Assembly: GCF_001280085.1 (NCBI RefSeq)
Contig: NZ_LGED01000114.1
Location: forward strand, 62,001 to 126,000
Direction: 5' to 3'
Origin: Saccharothrix sp. NRRL B-16348
Lineage (GTDB): Bacteria; Actinomycetota; Actinomycetes; Mycobacteriales; Pseudonocardiaceae
Length of the DNA stretch: 64,000 bases
The position numbers and the translations under genes are program-made. Below are positions 17,022-25,733 of this stretch, in pieces; the first letter of the stretch is position 1, and each line of letters begins with the position of its first letter. The notes beneath the pieces were generated by a model, which had not been told where the DNA came from, did not search any database, and saw only the letters and a program-made list of their open reading frames with translations.

Positions 17022-17717
17022 ATGACCAGTCCGTACGGACCGTCCGGAGGGAACGACCCGCAGCCGCAGTGGGGCCAGCAGCAACAGCCCTACGGTGGTG
17101 GGTACCCCGGCACGCCGTCGGGTGGTTTCCCCGCTCAGCAGCCCAACCCCTACGGGCAGCCGGATCCGTCGCAGCAGCAGTGGGGGCAGCAGCCGGGCCA
17201 GCAGCCGTACACGCAGCAGTACCCGGCCGGGTACGACCCGAACAACCCGCAGTCGAACCCGTACGGGCAGCCGCAGCAGGGCCAGTTCGGGCAGCAGCCG
17301 GGGCAGTTCGGCCAGCCGGGGCAGCCTGGTCAGTACGGCCAGCAGCCCGGCCAGTTCGGGCAGCCGGGGCAGTACGGCCAGCAGCCGCCGCCGAAGAAGT
17401 CCAGCGCCGTGCTGTGGGTCGTCGTCGCGCTGGTCGTGCTGGTGGTCGCGGCCGTCGGCATCACCGGATTCGTCGCGCCGGGGTTCTTCAACACCAAGGT
17501 CTTCGACCAGGCGGCCGTGCAGAGCGGTGTCGTCGGCGTGCTGAAGGACGACTACAAGATCTCCGACGTGGAGAGCGCGACCTGCCCGGCCGAGCAGGAG
17601 GTCAAGCCGAACACGACCTTCGAGTGCACGGTGAAGGTCGGCGGCAAGGACAAGACGGTCAAGATCACCGTGAAGACCGAGGACGGCGAGTACGAGGTCG
17701 GCCAGCCCGCCGGCTGA
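17022..17717 (+). CDS. Gln/Pro-rich membrane protein with DUF4333 domain
   Basis: 231 residues. The first about 125 are low-complexity repeats of QQ, GQ, PG and QFGQPGQ type and should be cytoplasmic and disordered. One transmembrane helix follows (SAVLWVVVALVVLVVAAVGI). The outside part is a DUF4333 domain with CPAEQEVKPNTTFECTVKVG and two cysteines that probably pair. Many actinobacteria carry such proteins, and no biochemical role is established. Short direct repeats (CTTGTCCAGA, CAGACCGACC) occur just upstream, and a clear terminator follows. Confidence 0.8.
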   Translation: MTSPYGPSGGNDPQPQWGQQQQPYGGGYPGTPSGGFPAQQPNPYGQPDPSQQQWGQQPGQQPYTQQYPAGYDPNNPQSNPYGQPQQGQFGQQPGQFGQPGQPGQYGQQPGQFGQPGQYGQQPPPKKSSAVLWVVVALVVLVVAAVGITGFVAPGFFNTKVFDQAAVQSGVVGVLKDDYKISDVESATCPAEQEVKPNTTFECTVKVGGKDKTVKITVKTEDGEYEVGQPAG

Positions 17718-17732
17718 TCTCCCGTTCGTGCC

Positions 17733-17770
17733 CGAGGCCACTCCCGCTCGTCATCGCGGGGGTGGCCTCG
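17733..17770 (+). terminator. Terminator after DUF4333 gene
   Basis: A 15-bp stem, CGAGGCCACTCCCGC (17733-17747) against GCGGGGGTGGCCTCG (17756-17770), with one mismatch and an 8-nt loop. It starts 15 bp after the stop codon. Confidence 0.8.
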
Positions 17771-17829
17771 CGGTTTCCGGGCGGTGAATCTGGTTAGCAA
17801 TGCGAGCGACCTTGGGGCACCATGCTGGC

Positions 17830-19041
17830 GTGACCGACCACGACATCCGCGTGCTGGACGACTCCCAGTACCGGACCGCCCACACCCTGTTCCGCGGCAC
17901 GCTCCACCACACTCCCGCACCGGACGACCAGTGGAAGTTCGTGCAGGAGTCGTACTACCCGGGACGGGCGATCGGCGCGTTCGCCGACGGCGAGATGGTC
18001 GGAACGGTCCAGTCGTTCCCGTCACAGCTGGCCGTGCCGGGCGGCGCCGTGGTGCCGCACGCGGCCGTGAGCCGGGTCGGGGTGCGGGCGGACTGGACGC
18101 GCCGCGGCGTGCTGAGCGCGTTGCAGCGGGCGCAGCTTCGGGCGCTGCGGTCGGCTGGCGACGTGGCCGCCACCCTGCGCGCCTCTGAGACCGCCATCTA
18201 CGGCCGTTACGGCTACGGCGTCGCCACCAGGCACCGGTTCGTGCGCATCGACCGACGTCAGGCCGCCCCGCGCACACGTCCCGTCGGCCGGGTGCGGCTG
18301 GTCGAGGGCGAGGCGGGGGAGCGGATCGCGCACGGGCTGTTCGAGGAGCTGTCGCCGGTGCGCGCGGGCACGATCTCCCGGTGGCCCGCGTGGTGGGGCC
18401 TGAGCATCCGGCGCGTGGCGGCCGAGGAGAACATCAAGATCGCGGTGCGCTCGGGCGCGTCCGGTGACGACGACGGCTACGTGGTGTTCAAGGTCGTGCC
18501 CGGCGAGCACGGATCGGGCGACCACAAGCCGACCACGTTGATGGTCATGGACCTGTGGGCTCGGGACGCCGAGGCGTGGGCCGACCTGTGGCTGTTCGTG
18601 CTCGGCGTCGACCTCGTGGCGGAGGTGGCGGCGTACGGCAGGCCGGTGGACGAGCCGGTGCAGTGGCTCCTGGGCGACCGTCGCGCGTGCCGGATCGCCG
18701 AGGAGGTCGACGAGACGTGGCTGCGCCTGCTCGACGTCCCGGCCGCCCTGTCGGCGCGAACGTACCGCCACGCCGAGCCGGTGGTGCTCGGCGTGCGCGA
18801 CGCGTACCTGCCGGAGAACTCGGGCTCGTACCGCGTCTCCGCGGACGGCGTGACCCGGGTCGACGAGGCGCCCGAACTGGTGCTGGACGTGGATGTCCTC
18901 GCCTCGACGTACCTGGGCGACGTGTCGTTCTCCACCCTGGCCGCCACGCGCCGCCTGGACGTCGTCGACCCAACCGCCCTCGTCCGCGCCGATGCCCTGT
19001 TCGAGGTCTCCGAGCCCCCGTGGAGCGGCACCTACTTCTAA
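17830..19041 (+). CDS. Eis-like GNAT N-acetyltransferase
   Basis: 403 residues, the usual Eis length. The N-terminal GNAT domain has the acetyl-CoA region HAAVSRVGVRADWTRRGVLS and the motif SETAIYGRYGYG with the conserved Tyr. A second degenerate GNAT region and a C-terminal SCP2-like domain follow. The chain ends in PPWSGTYF, close to the free aromatic C-terminus that serves as catalytic carboxylate in the Eis family. Eis enzymes form hexamers and acetylate several amines, including aminoglycosides and lysine side chains. The native substrate here is unknown. The GTG at 17830 gives the expected VTDHDIRVL start. Confidence 0.88.
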   Translation: MTDHDIRVLDDSQYRTAHTLFRGTLHHTPAPDDQWKFVQESYYPGRAIGAFADGEMVGTVQSFPSQLAVPGGAVVPHAAVSRVGVRADWTRRGVLSALQRAQLRALRSAGDVAATLRASETAIYGRYGYGVATRHRFVRIDRRQAAPRTRPVGRVRLVEGEAGERIAHGLFEELSPVRAGTISRWPAWWGLSIRRVAAEENIKIAVRSGASGDDDGYVVFKVVPGEHGSGDHKPTTLMVMDLWARDAEAWADLWLFVLGVDLVAEVAAYGRPVDEPVQWLLGDRRACRIAEEVDETWLRLLDVPAALSARTYRHAEPVVLGVRDAYLPENSGSYRVSADGVTRVDEAPELVLDVDVLASTYLGDVSFSTLAATRRLDVVDPTALVRADALFEVSEPPWSGTYF

Positions 19042-19169
19042 CCCCGGCCACGCTTCCAGCCGCGCCGCGCTTCTGCCTCGACCGCGCTCCTGCCCCTGCC
19101 TCGCGCCCCGGCGCCCGCCTCCGTCGTCGGTCCTTCCACCCGCCCCGGTCCCGCTTGCGGCCTGCGGTC

Positions 19170-19287
19170 GCGAACCGCGGTTGCGAACCGCGGTTGCGAA
19201 TCGCTGTCGTGAACCGCGTTCGTGATCCCGCCGCAGGCGGCTACGGCCTGGCGTGGCACCGCAGGCGGCCGGCGGCCTGGCGTGGCT
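19170..19287. repeat. Two adjacent tandem-repeat tracts
   Basis: The first tract repeats a 13-bp unit GCGAACCGCGGTT four times (19170-19182 and 19183-19195 exact, then two diverged copies to 19221). The second repeats a 28/29-bp unit (CCGCAGGCGG...CTGGCGTGGC) twice, at 19231-19258 and 19259-19287. The last copy reaches into the stop codon of the convergent exonuclease gene. The region 19042-19285 holds no gene I can support. Confidence 0.7.
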
Positions 19288-20257
19288 AGCGGCGTTCCAT
19301 CGCGGACAGCAGCCTGGGCAGCGAGCTGCCCAGGCCCCAACGCCGGGTCAGCTCGGCGACGCGGTCCGGGTCGGCGGGGGCCGCGGGCACGACGTCCGGG
19401 CGGTCCATGACGATCTTGGCGTCGGTCGCCACGTTGACCACGGTCGGTGCGACGGCGAGGTAGTCCTGGGCGTTGAGCAGCGCGGTGCGGGCGCGGGTGG
19501 TGAGTTTGCGGTCGCGGCCGTCATGGACGGCGTCGAGGACGGCTTGCAGCGAACCGAACTCGCTGATCAGCTTCGCCGCCGTCTTCTCGCCGATGCCGGC
19601 CACGCCGGGCAGGCCGTCCGACGGGTCGCCGCGCAGCACGGCCATGCCGGCGTACGCGCGCCCGGCGTCGTGCACCGGCAGCGCGTACTTGGCGGCCAGC
19701 TCCTCCGGCCCGAGCAACTCGGCCTTCGCCCACCCGCGGCCGAGGTAGAGGACGCGCACCTCGGTCGGCTCGTCGCGCACGACCTGGAACAGGTCGCGGT
19801 CGCCGGTGATGACCTCGACGGGGTCGATGTTCTCGCGGGCGGCGAGGGTGCCGATGACGTCGTCGGCCTCGTAGCCGTCGGCTTCGGCGGTCGCGATGCC
19901 CACCGCGTCCAGCACGTCGAGGATGATCGGCACCTGCGGGGTGAGGGTGTCGGGCACCTCTTCCTCGCCGTCGGCGGCGCCCTCGGCGACGCGGTGCGCC
20001 TTGTACGACGGGAGTGCGGCGACGCGGAACGCCGGGCGCCAGTCGGCGTCCAGGCAGGCGACCAGGCGGCTCGCCTTCCGCTCGGTGATGACCCTCGCGA
20101 TCGTGTCGACGAACCCGCGCACCGCGTTGACCGGTGTGCCGTCCGGGGCGGTCATGGACTCGGGCAACGCGTAGAACGCCCGGAAGTACAGGCTGGCGGC
20201 GTCCATCAGGACCAGCGGATTGCTCACCTGGGACAGCTTGCCAGAGACCACCGACAT
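19286..20257 (-). CDS. 5'-3' exonuclease (FEN/PIN-type, Pol I N-domain-like)
   Basis: 323 residues. It has the acidic active-site clusters of the polymerase I 5'-nuclease family: VLMDAASLYFRAFYALPE, RLVACLDADWRPAFR, ADGYEADDVIGTLA and VITGDRDLFQVV. It also has the helix-hairpin-helix GDPSDGLPGVAGIGEKTAAK. Stand-alone homologues trim 5' flaps during repair or replication and occur in actinobacteria beside full-length Pol I. The ATG at 20257 follows GGAG at about 9 nt. A GTG at 20226 (VSNPLVLMD) is a possible shorter start. Confidence 0.92.
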   Translation of the reverse strand: MSVVSGKLSQVSNPLVLMDAASLYFRAFYALPESMTAPDGTPVNAVRGFVDTIARVITERKASRLVACLDADWRPAFRVAALPSYKAHRVAEGAADGEEEVPDTLTPQVPIILDVLDAVGIATAEADGYEADDVIGTLAARENIDPVEVITGDRDLFQVVRDEPTEVRVLYLGRGWAKAELLGPEELAAKYALPVHDAGRAYAGMAVLRGDPSDGLPGVAGIGEKTAAKLISEFGSLQAVLDAVHDGRDRKLTTRARTALLNAQDYLAVAPTVVNVATDAKIVMDRPDVVPAAPADPDRVAELTRRWGLGSSLPRLLSAMERR

Positions 20258-20554
20258 CGCCGACTGCTCCGCTCGTTCCTGTGGATAACCCAATGGGTCC
20301 GGTGGGAGGGAGAGGGCGGGTGGGTGTGGGGCTGAGGCATGGGGGTGGTTGCGGCGGGCCTCATTGTTTCAACCGACGTTTCAGTGGGCGGATAACGGCG
20401 TTTTTGTTCATCGGATTTTCCAGGTTCACTCGGTCGTGGAAGAGGTTGGCGGGAAACGGCAGGTAGGGCTGGGTGCTGCCCCGATCGAGCGACACTGCCG
20501 GCGGCACGGTGGCGTGTGGCGTGGGACGGGGGTTGCACCACTAGGCTTTCCCGC
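20258..20554. other. Divergent intergenic region, no gene seen
   Basis: About 300 bp between the exonuclease and the M24 peptidase genes. It holds a G-rich stretch (20298-20350) and an AT-richer patch (20364-20430) that could house the divergent promoters. I see no RNA gene or conserved coding frame. Confidence 0.5.
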
Positions 20555-21682
20555 ATGTCGACCCAAGTTGGGCCCGTCGACGTGGACGCCCTGCGCGCGC
20601 GCCTCGACCGGGCTACCGCTGCCGCCTCCATCGCGGGCGTTGACGCGTTGCTCATCGCGCCCGGTTCGGATTTGCGCTACCTCCTCGGAGCGGGCGGCAC
20701 GTCGTTCGAGCGGTTGACTTGTCTCGTGCTGCCCGTCGGCGGGAAACCGGTGTTGGTGGTGCCCAAGCTGGAGCACCCCGGGTACGCCGGCGTCCCCACC
20801 GACGAACTGGGGGTCGAAGTCGCCACCTGGGTGGACGGCGAGGACCCGTACGCGCTGGTCAAGAGGGCGTTGAAGGGGAACCGGACCGCGGTCTCCGACA
20901 TGATGCCCGCGCTGCACACGTTGCGGTTGCGGGACGTCGTCGGCGACGACCAGGTGCTCGCCGGGCCGGTCCTGCGCGAGCTGCGGATGCGCAAGGACGA
21001 CGCCGAGGTGGCCGCGTTGCGCAAGGCGGGCGCGGCGATCGACCGGGTGCACGCGCGCATGGCCGAGTGGCTCCGCCCCGGCCGCACGGAGGCCGAGGTG
21101 GGCGCCGACATCGCCGCCGCGATCGTCGCCGAAGGCCACACCCTGGCGGAGTTCGTCATCGTCGCCTCGGGCCCGAACGGCGCCTCGCCGCACCACGACG
21201 TGTCCGACCGGGTGATCGAGGCCGGTGACGTGGTGGTGGTCGACATCGGCGGGCCGGTGGCCGAGGGCTACAACTCCGACTCCACCCGCACCTACGTGCT
21301 CGGCGAGCCCCGTGACGCCGACGTCTGGCCGACCTACGCGGTCCTGCAGGCCGCGCAGCAGGCCGCCGTCGACGCGGTGCGGCCGGGCGTCACCTGCGCC
21401 GCCGTGGACGCCGCCGCGCGCGAGATCATCGCCGACGCGGGTTTCGGCGAGTACTTCGTCCACCGCACGGGCCACGGCATCGGGCTGGACGTGCACGAGG
21501 ACCCCTACATCGTCGGCGGCAACGACCTGCCGCTGGAGCCGGGCATGGCGTTCAGCGTCGAACCCGGCATCTACCTGCCCGGACGGTGGGGCGCGCGGAT
21601 CGAGGACATCGTGATCGCCACCGCCGACGGCGTGGAGAGCGTCAACACCCGGCCGCACGCGCTGGTGGTGTTGCCCGCGTGA
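20555..21682 (+). CDS. M24-family Xaa-Pro aminopeptidase/dipeptidase
   Basis: 375 residues. The N-terminal creatinase-like domain (about 1-150) is followed by a pita-bread catalytic domain. Metal ligands are visible in VVVDIGGPVAEGYNSDSTRT (two Asp), HRTGHGIGLDVHEDP (His), SVEPGIYLPG (Glu) and ARIEDIVI (Glu). The enzyme removes residues before proline, in the cytoplasm, with two metal ions. The stop overlaps the start of the Lrp-type regulator by 4 bp, so both are co-translated. Confidence 0.93.
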   Translation: MSTQVGPVDVDALRARLDRATAAASIAGVDALLIAPGSDLRYLLGAGGTSFERLTCLVLPVGGKPVLVVPKLEHPGYAGVPTDELGVEVATWVDGEDPYALVKRALKGNRTAVSDMMPALHTLRLRDVVGDDQVLAGPVLRELRMRKDDAEVAALRKAGAAIDRVHARMAEWLRPGRTEAEVGADIAAAIVAEGHTLAEFVIVASGPNGASPHHDVSDRVIEAGDVVVVDIGGPVAEGYNSDSTRTYVLGEPRDADVWPTYAVLQAAQQAAVDAVRPGVTCAAVDAAAREIIADAGFGEYFVHRTGHGIGLDVHEDPYIVGGNDLPLEPGMAFSVEPGIYLPGRWGARIEDIVIATADGVESVNTRPHALVVLPA

Positions 21683-22128
21683 CGAACCTGGAGCCGATCG
21701 ACCGGGCGATCCTGCGCGAACTGGCGGCCGACGGCCGGTGCAGCTTCACCGACCTCGCCGAACGGGTCGGGCTGAGCGTGTCCGCCGTGCACCAGCGGGT
21801 GCGGCGGCTGGAGCAGCGTGGCGTGGTGCGCGGCTACGCGGCGCGGCTGGACGGCGACGAGGTCGGCCTGCCGCTGACCGCGTTCATCTCGCTGACCCCG
21901 ATCGACCCGGCGGCTCCGGACGACTACCCGAAACGGCTGGAGCACCTGCCGCAGATCGAGGCGTGCTACTCCGTCGCCGGTGACGCCTCCTACGTGCTGC
22001 GGGTGCGGGTAGCGTCGCCGCACGCGCTGGAGGAGCTGCTGAGGCAGATCCGCGAGGTGGCGAACGTGTCCACCCGCACCACGGTCGTGCTGTCCACGCC
22101 GTACGAGGACCGGCCGCCGGCGGTCTGA
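21679..22128 (+). CDS. Lrp/AsnC-family regulator
   Basis: 149 residues. It has an N-terminal HTH (LEPIDRAILRELAADGRCSF, SVSAVHQRVRRLEQRGVVRG) and a C-terminal RAM ligand-binding domain (FISLTPIDPAAPDDYPKRLE, ACYSVAGDASYVLRVRV). Lrp proteins respond to amino acids. Coupling to a peptidase gene through a GTGA overlap suggests a role in amino acid or peptide metabolism, which is inference. Confidence 0.92.
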   Translation: MTNLEPIDRAILRELAADGRCSFTDLAERVGLSVSAVHQRVRRLEQRGVVRGYAARLDGDEVGLPLTAFISLTPIDPAAPDDYPKRLEHLPQIEACYSVAGDASYVLRVRVASPHALEELLRQIREVANVSTRTTVVLSTPYEDRPPAV

Positions 22129-22138
22129 GCGGGACGGG

Positions 22139-23062
22139 TCAGAACAGCCGGGCCCACGTGTTCGCGAAGCGCCGGAGCACGTCGCGGTTGCGCCGGTCGG
22201 GCGCCACCGGCAGGAGGCGCTTGACCTCGTCGTCGGTCGCGGGCCGCACGGACAGCACGAACTCCCGCACGGCCTCGACGTCGGCCATCTTCGTCACCAC
22301 GGCGACCGCGTCCACGTCGCCGATCCGCCGCACGAACACGTGGTTGACCCGGTCCGGCCGGTACTCGGGTTCCGCCGTCCCGTCGGAGCCGGGCAGCAGC
22401 ACCAGCCGGGGGAACGCCTTCAACTCGCCGCCGCCCTGCTCGGACGTGCTGTAGTCCAGCGTGGCCCGACCGTCGGAGACGTGCAGCCGCGGGAACTCGT
22501 AGCCCTCGGGCGTGGCGATCAGCAGCACGCCACCGGGCAGGTCGGCGTGCGCGATGCGGGACGCGGCGTCGTCGTCGGGCATCGTGGTGGGCAGCCAGAC
22601 GCCGAAGGCCACGGCGGCCACGGTCACCGCGCCGGCCACGAGCCGGACCACCAGACCGTGCGCCAGCATCGCCGCGACCAGCGCGAACGACGCGCCGAGC
22701 GCGGGCAGCGCGAGCCACGACGGCGGCTTGCCGGGCCCGCTCGACTCCACCACCGCGTTGTAGAACACGGCGCCGACGAGCCCGAGCACGGTGACGAGCG
22801 CCGCCCAGCCGAGCCGGGGCAGCGGCTTGGCCGTCAGCGGGCTGCCGCGGGTGGTGAACGTGCCGACCAGGTACACCACCGCGAACGGGCCGACCATGCC
22901 GATCAGGACCAGCAGGGCGCTCTGGACGAAGAAGCCGAACAGCACCAGCCAGCCGACGAACGCCGTGGACAGTCCCATGACGAGCCACACCACGGCGATC
23001 TGCAGGGGAACCCGGTAGTCGATCACGTGCACACGCTCTCGTGATCCGGGCGCGGCGGGCAT
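22139..23062 (-). CDS. Hypothetical multi-pass membrane protein
   Basis: 307 residues. About five hydrophobic segments lie in the first half (for example PLQIAVVWLVMGLSTAFVGW and AALVTVLGLVGAVFYNAV). A soluble C-terminal half (about 170-307) contains PGGVLLIATPEGYEFPRLHV. I recognise no family. The ATG at 23062 lacks a clear ribosome site, and GTG codons at 23032 and 23026 are alternatives. It lies in the same direction as the aminotransferase gene, 12 bp downstream of it. Confidence 0.6.
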   Translation of the reverse strand: MPAAPGSRERVHVIDYRVPLQIAVVWLVMGLSTAFVGWLVLFGFFVQSALLVLIGMVGPFAVVYLVGTFTTRGSPLTAKPLPRLGWAALVTVLGLVGAVFYNAVVESSGPGKPPSWLALPALGASFALVAAMLAHGLVVRLVAGAVTVAAVAFGVWLPTTMPDDDAASRIAHADLPGGVLLIATPEGYEFPRLHVSDGRATLDYSTSEQGGGELKAFPRLVLLPGSDGTAEPEYRPDRVNHVFVRRIGDVDAVAVVTKMADVEAVREFVLSVRPATDDEVKRLLPVAPDRRNRDVLRRFANTWARLF

Positions 23063-23074
23063 CGGTGGATCTAC

Positions 23075-23824
23075 TCAAACCACGTCGGCGGGAATCGCGT
23101 CGTAGGCGGCCTGGACACGTGCGAGTGCCTCGGCGTCCACGGCGAAGCCCACGTCGTCGATGCGCGACACCGCGACGACGCCGATCGAGTTGCACAGGAA
23201 CGCACCGCGGTAGCGGCCCACGTCGGCCAGCCGCACCACCTCGCGACGCGACGGCAGCCGTCGTTCCAGCAGCTGCATGGTGGTGCCGTGCAGCCAGTCC
23301 GCCTGCGGCCACACGACGTCGTCATCGTTGTCGAAGAACGCGATGTTGGCGATCGCGCCCTCCACCACGACACCGCCGGCGGTGAGCAGCGCGTCGTCGT
23401 ACCCGGCCCGCTCGGCGCGGCGGCCGTGGTGGAGCTGGCCGAAGCCGCCGATGTGCTTCACGTGCGGCAACGGGCGCGTGTAGTCGACGGACATCAAGCG
23501 CCGCGGCGTCGCCGGGGGAGTGACGGGCGGGCGCACCACGACCATCACCGACGGCGCGTCCAAGCCGAACACGACGACCCGCACGGCCGCGTCACGGACG
23601 TCGTCGGCGAGCGCGTGCGAGAGGAGGGCGCGGACGCGGTCGCCGTGCAGCGGCGCGCCGTACAGCTCCCGGTTGGCCTGGTCGAGCCGGCGCAGGTGCA
23701 GGTCGAGGCCCTTCACCCGGCGGTCGCGGACCTGCATGGCCGTGAAGTGGCCGTAGTTGGCGAGCAGGCCGGGCACGAAGTGGTCGACGGTCGGCGGTCC
23801 GCCCTCGATCTCGATCCTGAGCAC
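23075..23824 (-). CDS. Aminotransferase class IV (ADC lyase/BCAT fold)
   Basis: 249 residues. It has the fold-type IV PLP signature: LPHVKHIGGFGQLHHGR with the candidate PLP lysine, AGYDDALLTAGGVVVEGAIANIAFF, and the C-terminal NSIGVVAVSRIDD. Family members are branched-chain aminotransferases, D-amino acid aminotransferases or aminodeoxychorismate lyases. The shortness and the weak match of the substrate loops do not decide which. No pabA/pabB genes are nearby. Confidence 0.82.
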   Translation of the reverse strand: MLRIEIEGGPPTVDHFVPGLLANYGHFTAMQVRDRRVKGLDLHLRRLDQANRELYGAPLHGDRVRALLSHALADDVRDAAVRVVVFGLDAPSVMVVVRPPVTPPATPRRLMSVDYTRPLPHVKHIGGFGQLHHGRRAERAGYDDALLTAGGVVVEGAIANIAFFDNDDDVVWPQADWLHGTTMQLLERRLPSRREVVRLADVGRYRGAFLCNSIGVVAVSRIDDVGFAVDAEALARVQAAYDAIPADVV

Positions 23825-23901
23825 GGCACGAACGTAGCGTGGCGGGAATCGAGGGTCGCCGGTCGTTGCCGCCGTCCCGGGAGGCGGAGAGGGTGGGCGG
23901 T

Positions 23902-24876
23902 GTGGAACGCGAGGTCCTGGTGGTCGGGTACGACGGTGCGGCGCTGACCGACATCGCGGGCCCGGCGGACGTGTTCGCCGGCGCGAACCGGGCGTGCGAG
24001 GCCGAACGGGCGGGTGGCGGCTACCGGGTGCGGTTGGCGGGGGTCGGCGGCGGGTTCGAGGTGACCGGCGGGTTGCGGATGGAGGCCGAGGACCTGCGGG
24101 AGGTGTCCGGCGGGGTGGACACCGTGCTCGTGGTCGGCGGCTTCACGTTCGCCGACGCGGCCCGTGACGCCGAACTGCTGCACCACCTGCGGCGGGTCGC
24201 GGGCGGCGCGCGGCGGGTGGCCAGCGTGTGCACCGGCGCGTTCGTGCTGGCGGCGGCGGGACTGCTGGACGGCGCCCGCGCCACCACGCACTGGGCCTAC
24301 TGCGACCGGCTCGCGGCCGACCACCCGTCGGTGGACGTGGTGCCGGACGCGATCTACGTGCGGGACGGGCGGCTGGTCACGTCCGCCGGCGTCACCGCGG
24401 GCATCGACCTCGCGCTGGCGCTGGTGGAACGCGACCACGACGCCGCCCTCGCCCGCCTGGTCGCCCGCTGGATGGTGGTGTTCCTGCAACGCCCCGGCGG
24501 CCAGTCGCAGTTCAGCGTGCGCTCACAGGTGCCGCCGGTGCGGGAACCGGGGCTGCGGGCGGTGCTCGACGCGATCGCCGACGACCCGGCGGCCGGCTGG
24601 ACGGTCGAGGGCATGGCCCGCCGCGCCGCGATGAGCCCGCGGCACTTCGCCCGCGTGTTCCCGCGCCGGGTCGGCGTGTCACCCGCCCGGTACGTCGAAC
24701 GGGTCCGGGTGGAGGCGGCGGCGGGGTTGTTGGAGTCCGGTGACGAGGGGTTGGACGTCGTCGCCAGGCGCGCGGGTTTCGGCTCGGCGGAGACGCTGCG
24801 CCGGGCGTTCCTGCGGGTGCTCGGCGTGCCGCCGGGCGGCTACCGGGACAGGTTCCGCACCACCGGTGCGGCATGA
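23902..24876 (+). CDS. GlxA-type AraC regulator with DJ-1/PfpI domain
   Basis: About 324 residues. Residues 1-185 form a DJ-1/PfpI-like glutaminase-fold domain with the elbow ASVCTGAFVLAAAG. Residues about 215-315 carry an AraC HTH pair (WTVEGMARRAAMSPRHFARV, FGSAETLRRAFLRVLGVPPG). The family senses small metabolites. The GTG at 23902 is chosen; 23893 is also possible. Its stop lies just before a second DJ-1 gene, with which it likely forms an operon. Confidence 0.88.
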   Translation: MEREVLVVGYDGAALTDIAGPADVFAGANRACEAERAGGGYRVRLAGVGGGFEVTGGLRMEAEDLREVSGGVDTVLVVGGFTFADAARDAELLHHLRRVAGGARRVASVCTGAFVLAAAGLLDGARATTHWAYCDRLAADHPSVDVVPDAIYVRDGRLVTSAGVTAGIDLALALVERDHDAALARLVARWMVVFLQRPGGQSQFSVRSQVPPVREPGLRAVLDAIADDPAAGWTVEGMARRAAMSPRHFARVFPRRVGVSPARYVERVRVEAAAGLLESGDEGLDVVARRAGFGSAETLRRAFLRVLGVPPGGYRDRFRTTGAA

Positions 24877-25733
24877 GAACAGGGGGAATCGCCATGGACG
24901 TGGCTTTCGTGCTCTACCCGCGGATGACCGCGCTGGACCTGGTGGGGCCGTACGAGGTGCTCGGCCACCAGCCGGAGGTGACCGCGCACTTCGTCGCCGC
25001 CTCGCTCGAACCGGTGATCACCGACGCCGGGCTGACGATCGTGCCGACGACCACGTTCGCCGAGCTGGACCGCGCCGACGTGATCGTGGTGCCCGGCGGC
25101 GGCGGTTGGGCGGAGGTGTTGGCGGAGGGCGTCGTCGCGGCGTGGCTGCGCACGGCGCACCCGACCGCGACCTGGACCACGTCGGTGTGCAGCGGGTCGA
25201 CGTTGCTGGCGCAGGCCGGGATCCTCGACGGCCGCCCGGCGACCACGCACTGGGCGTTGCGCGACGAGCTGGCCGCCCGCGGCGCGGTGGTCAGCACCGA
25301 ACGGGTGGTGGTCGACGGGTCCGTGGTCACCGGCGCCGGGGTGTCCGCCGGGATCGACATGGCGCTCACCCTCGTCGGCCGGATCTGGGGCGACGAGCGG
25401 GCCCGGTTCACGCAGCTGTTCATCGAGTACGACCCCGAGCCGCCCTACCGGGCCGGTTCCCCCGAGTCGGCGCCCGCCGAGCTCGTCGCCTTCGCCCGAG
25501 GCGTGTTCGCCGGGCGTTGACCGGGTCACCGCGGCCAGCACGGCGGGCTGCCCGCCGTGCCGGCGCAGGACTTCCAGCGGCAACCCGGCCAGCGCCAGCA
25601 CCGACCCCTCCCCGAACAGCTCGCCGTCCAGGTCGAGCGTGCCGCTGAGCACGATCACCAGCGCGTCGTGCCACTCCCGCGGGTCGTAGGGGCGGTCGGC
25701 CGCCACCGTCACCAGCCGGACGTCGAAGCTCAC
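24840..25733 (-). CDS. Cupin-like protein whose frame runs antisense through the DJ-1 gene
   Basis: The GTG at 25733 overlaps the sigma-factor stop by 4 bp (GTGA), which argues for a translated gene. The first about 75 codons look like a small cupin (VSFDVRLVTVAADRPYDPRE, then WHDALVIVLSGTLDLDGELF, ALAGLPLEVLRRHGGQP and VLAAVTR). This would be a complete short cupin, yet no stop follows: the frame stays open for about 680 bp antisense to the DJ-1 gene. Either the real stop was lost by mutation or read-through adds a meaningless tail. Only the part above about 25510 is convincing as protein. Confidence 0.35.
   Translation of the reverse strand: MSFDVRLVTVAADRPYDPREWHDALVIVLSGTLDLDGELFGEGSVLALAGLPLEVLRRHGGQPAVLAAVTRSTPGEHASGEGDELGGRRLGGTGPVGRLGVVLDEQLREPGPLVAPDPADEGERHVDPGGHPGAGDHGPVDHHPFGADHRAAGGQLVAQRPVRGRRAAVEDPGLRQQRRPAAHRRGPGRGRVRRAQPRRDDALRQHLRPTAAAGHHDHVGAVQLGERGRRHDRQPGVGDHRFERGGDEVRGHLRLVAEHLVRPHQVQRGHPRVEHESHVHGDSPCSHAAPVVRNLSR
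24894..25520 (+). CDS. DJ-1/PfpI family protein (isonitrile-hydratase-like)
   Basis: 208 residues of a single DJ-1/PfpI domain with the nucleophile elbow TSVCSGSTLLAQAGILDG and the downstream ATTHWALRDELAARG. An ATG at 24873 overlaps the upstream stop, but the ATG at 24894 has a purine-rich GGGGGA site at good distance and is preferred. It is probably co-transcribed with the GlxA-type regulator. Enzymes of this subfamily hydrate isonitriles or remove glycation, and the substrate here is not evident. An opposite-strand open frame covers the whole gene (24840-25733). Confidence 0.85.
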   Translation: MDVAFVLYPRMTALDLVGPYEVLGHQPEVTAHFVAASLEPVITDAGLTIVPTTTFAELDRADVIVVPGGGGWAEVLAEGVVAAWLRTAHPTATWTTSVCSGSTLLAQAGILDGRPATTHWALRDELAARGAVVSTERVVVDGSVVTGAGVSAGIDMALTLVGRIWGDERARFTQLFIEYDPEPPYRAGSPESAPAELVAFARGVFAGR

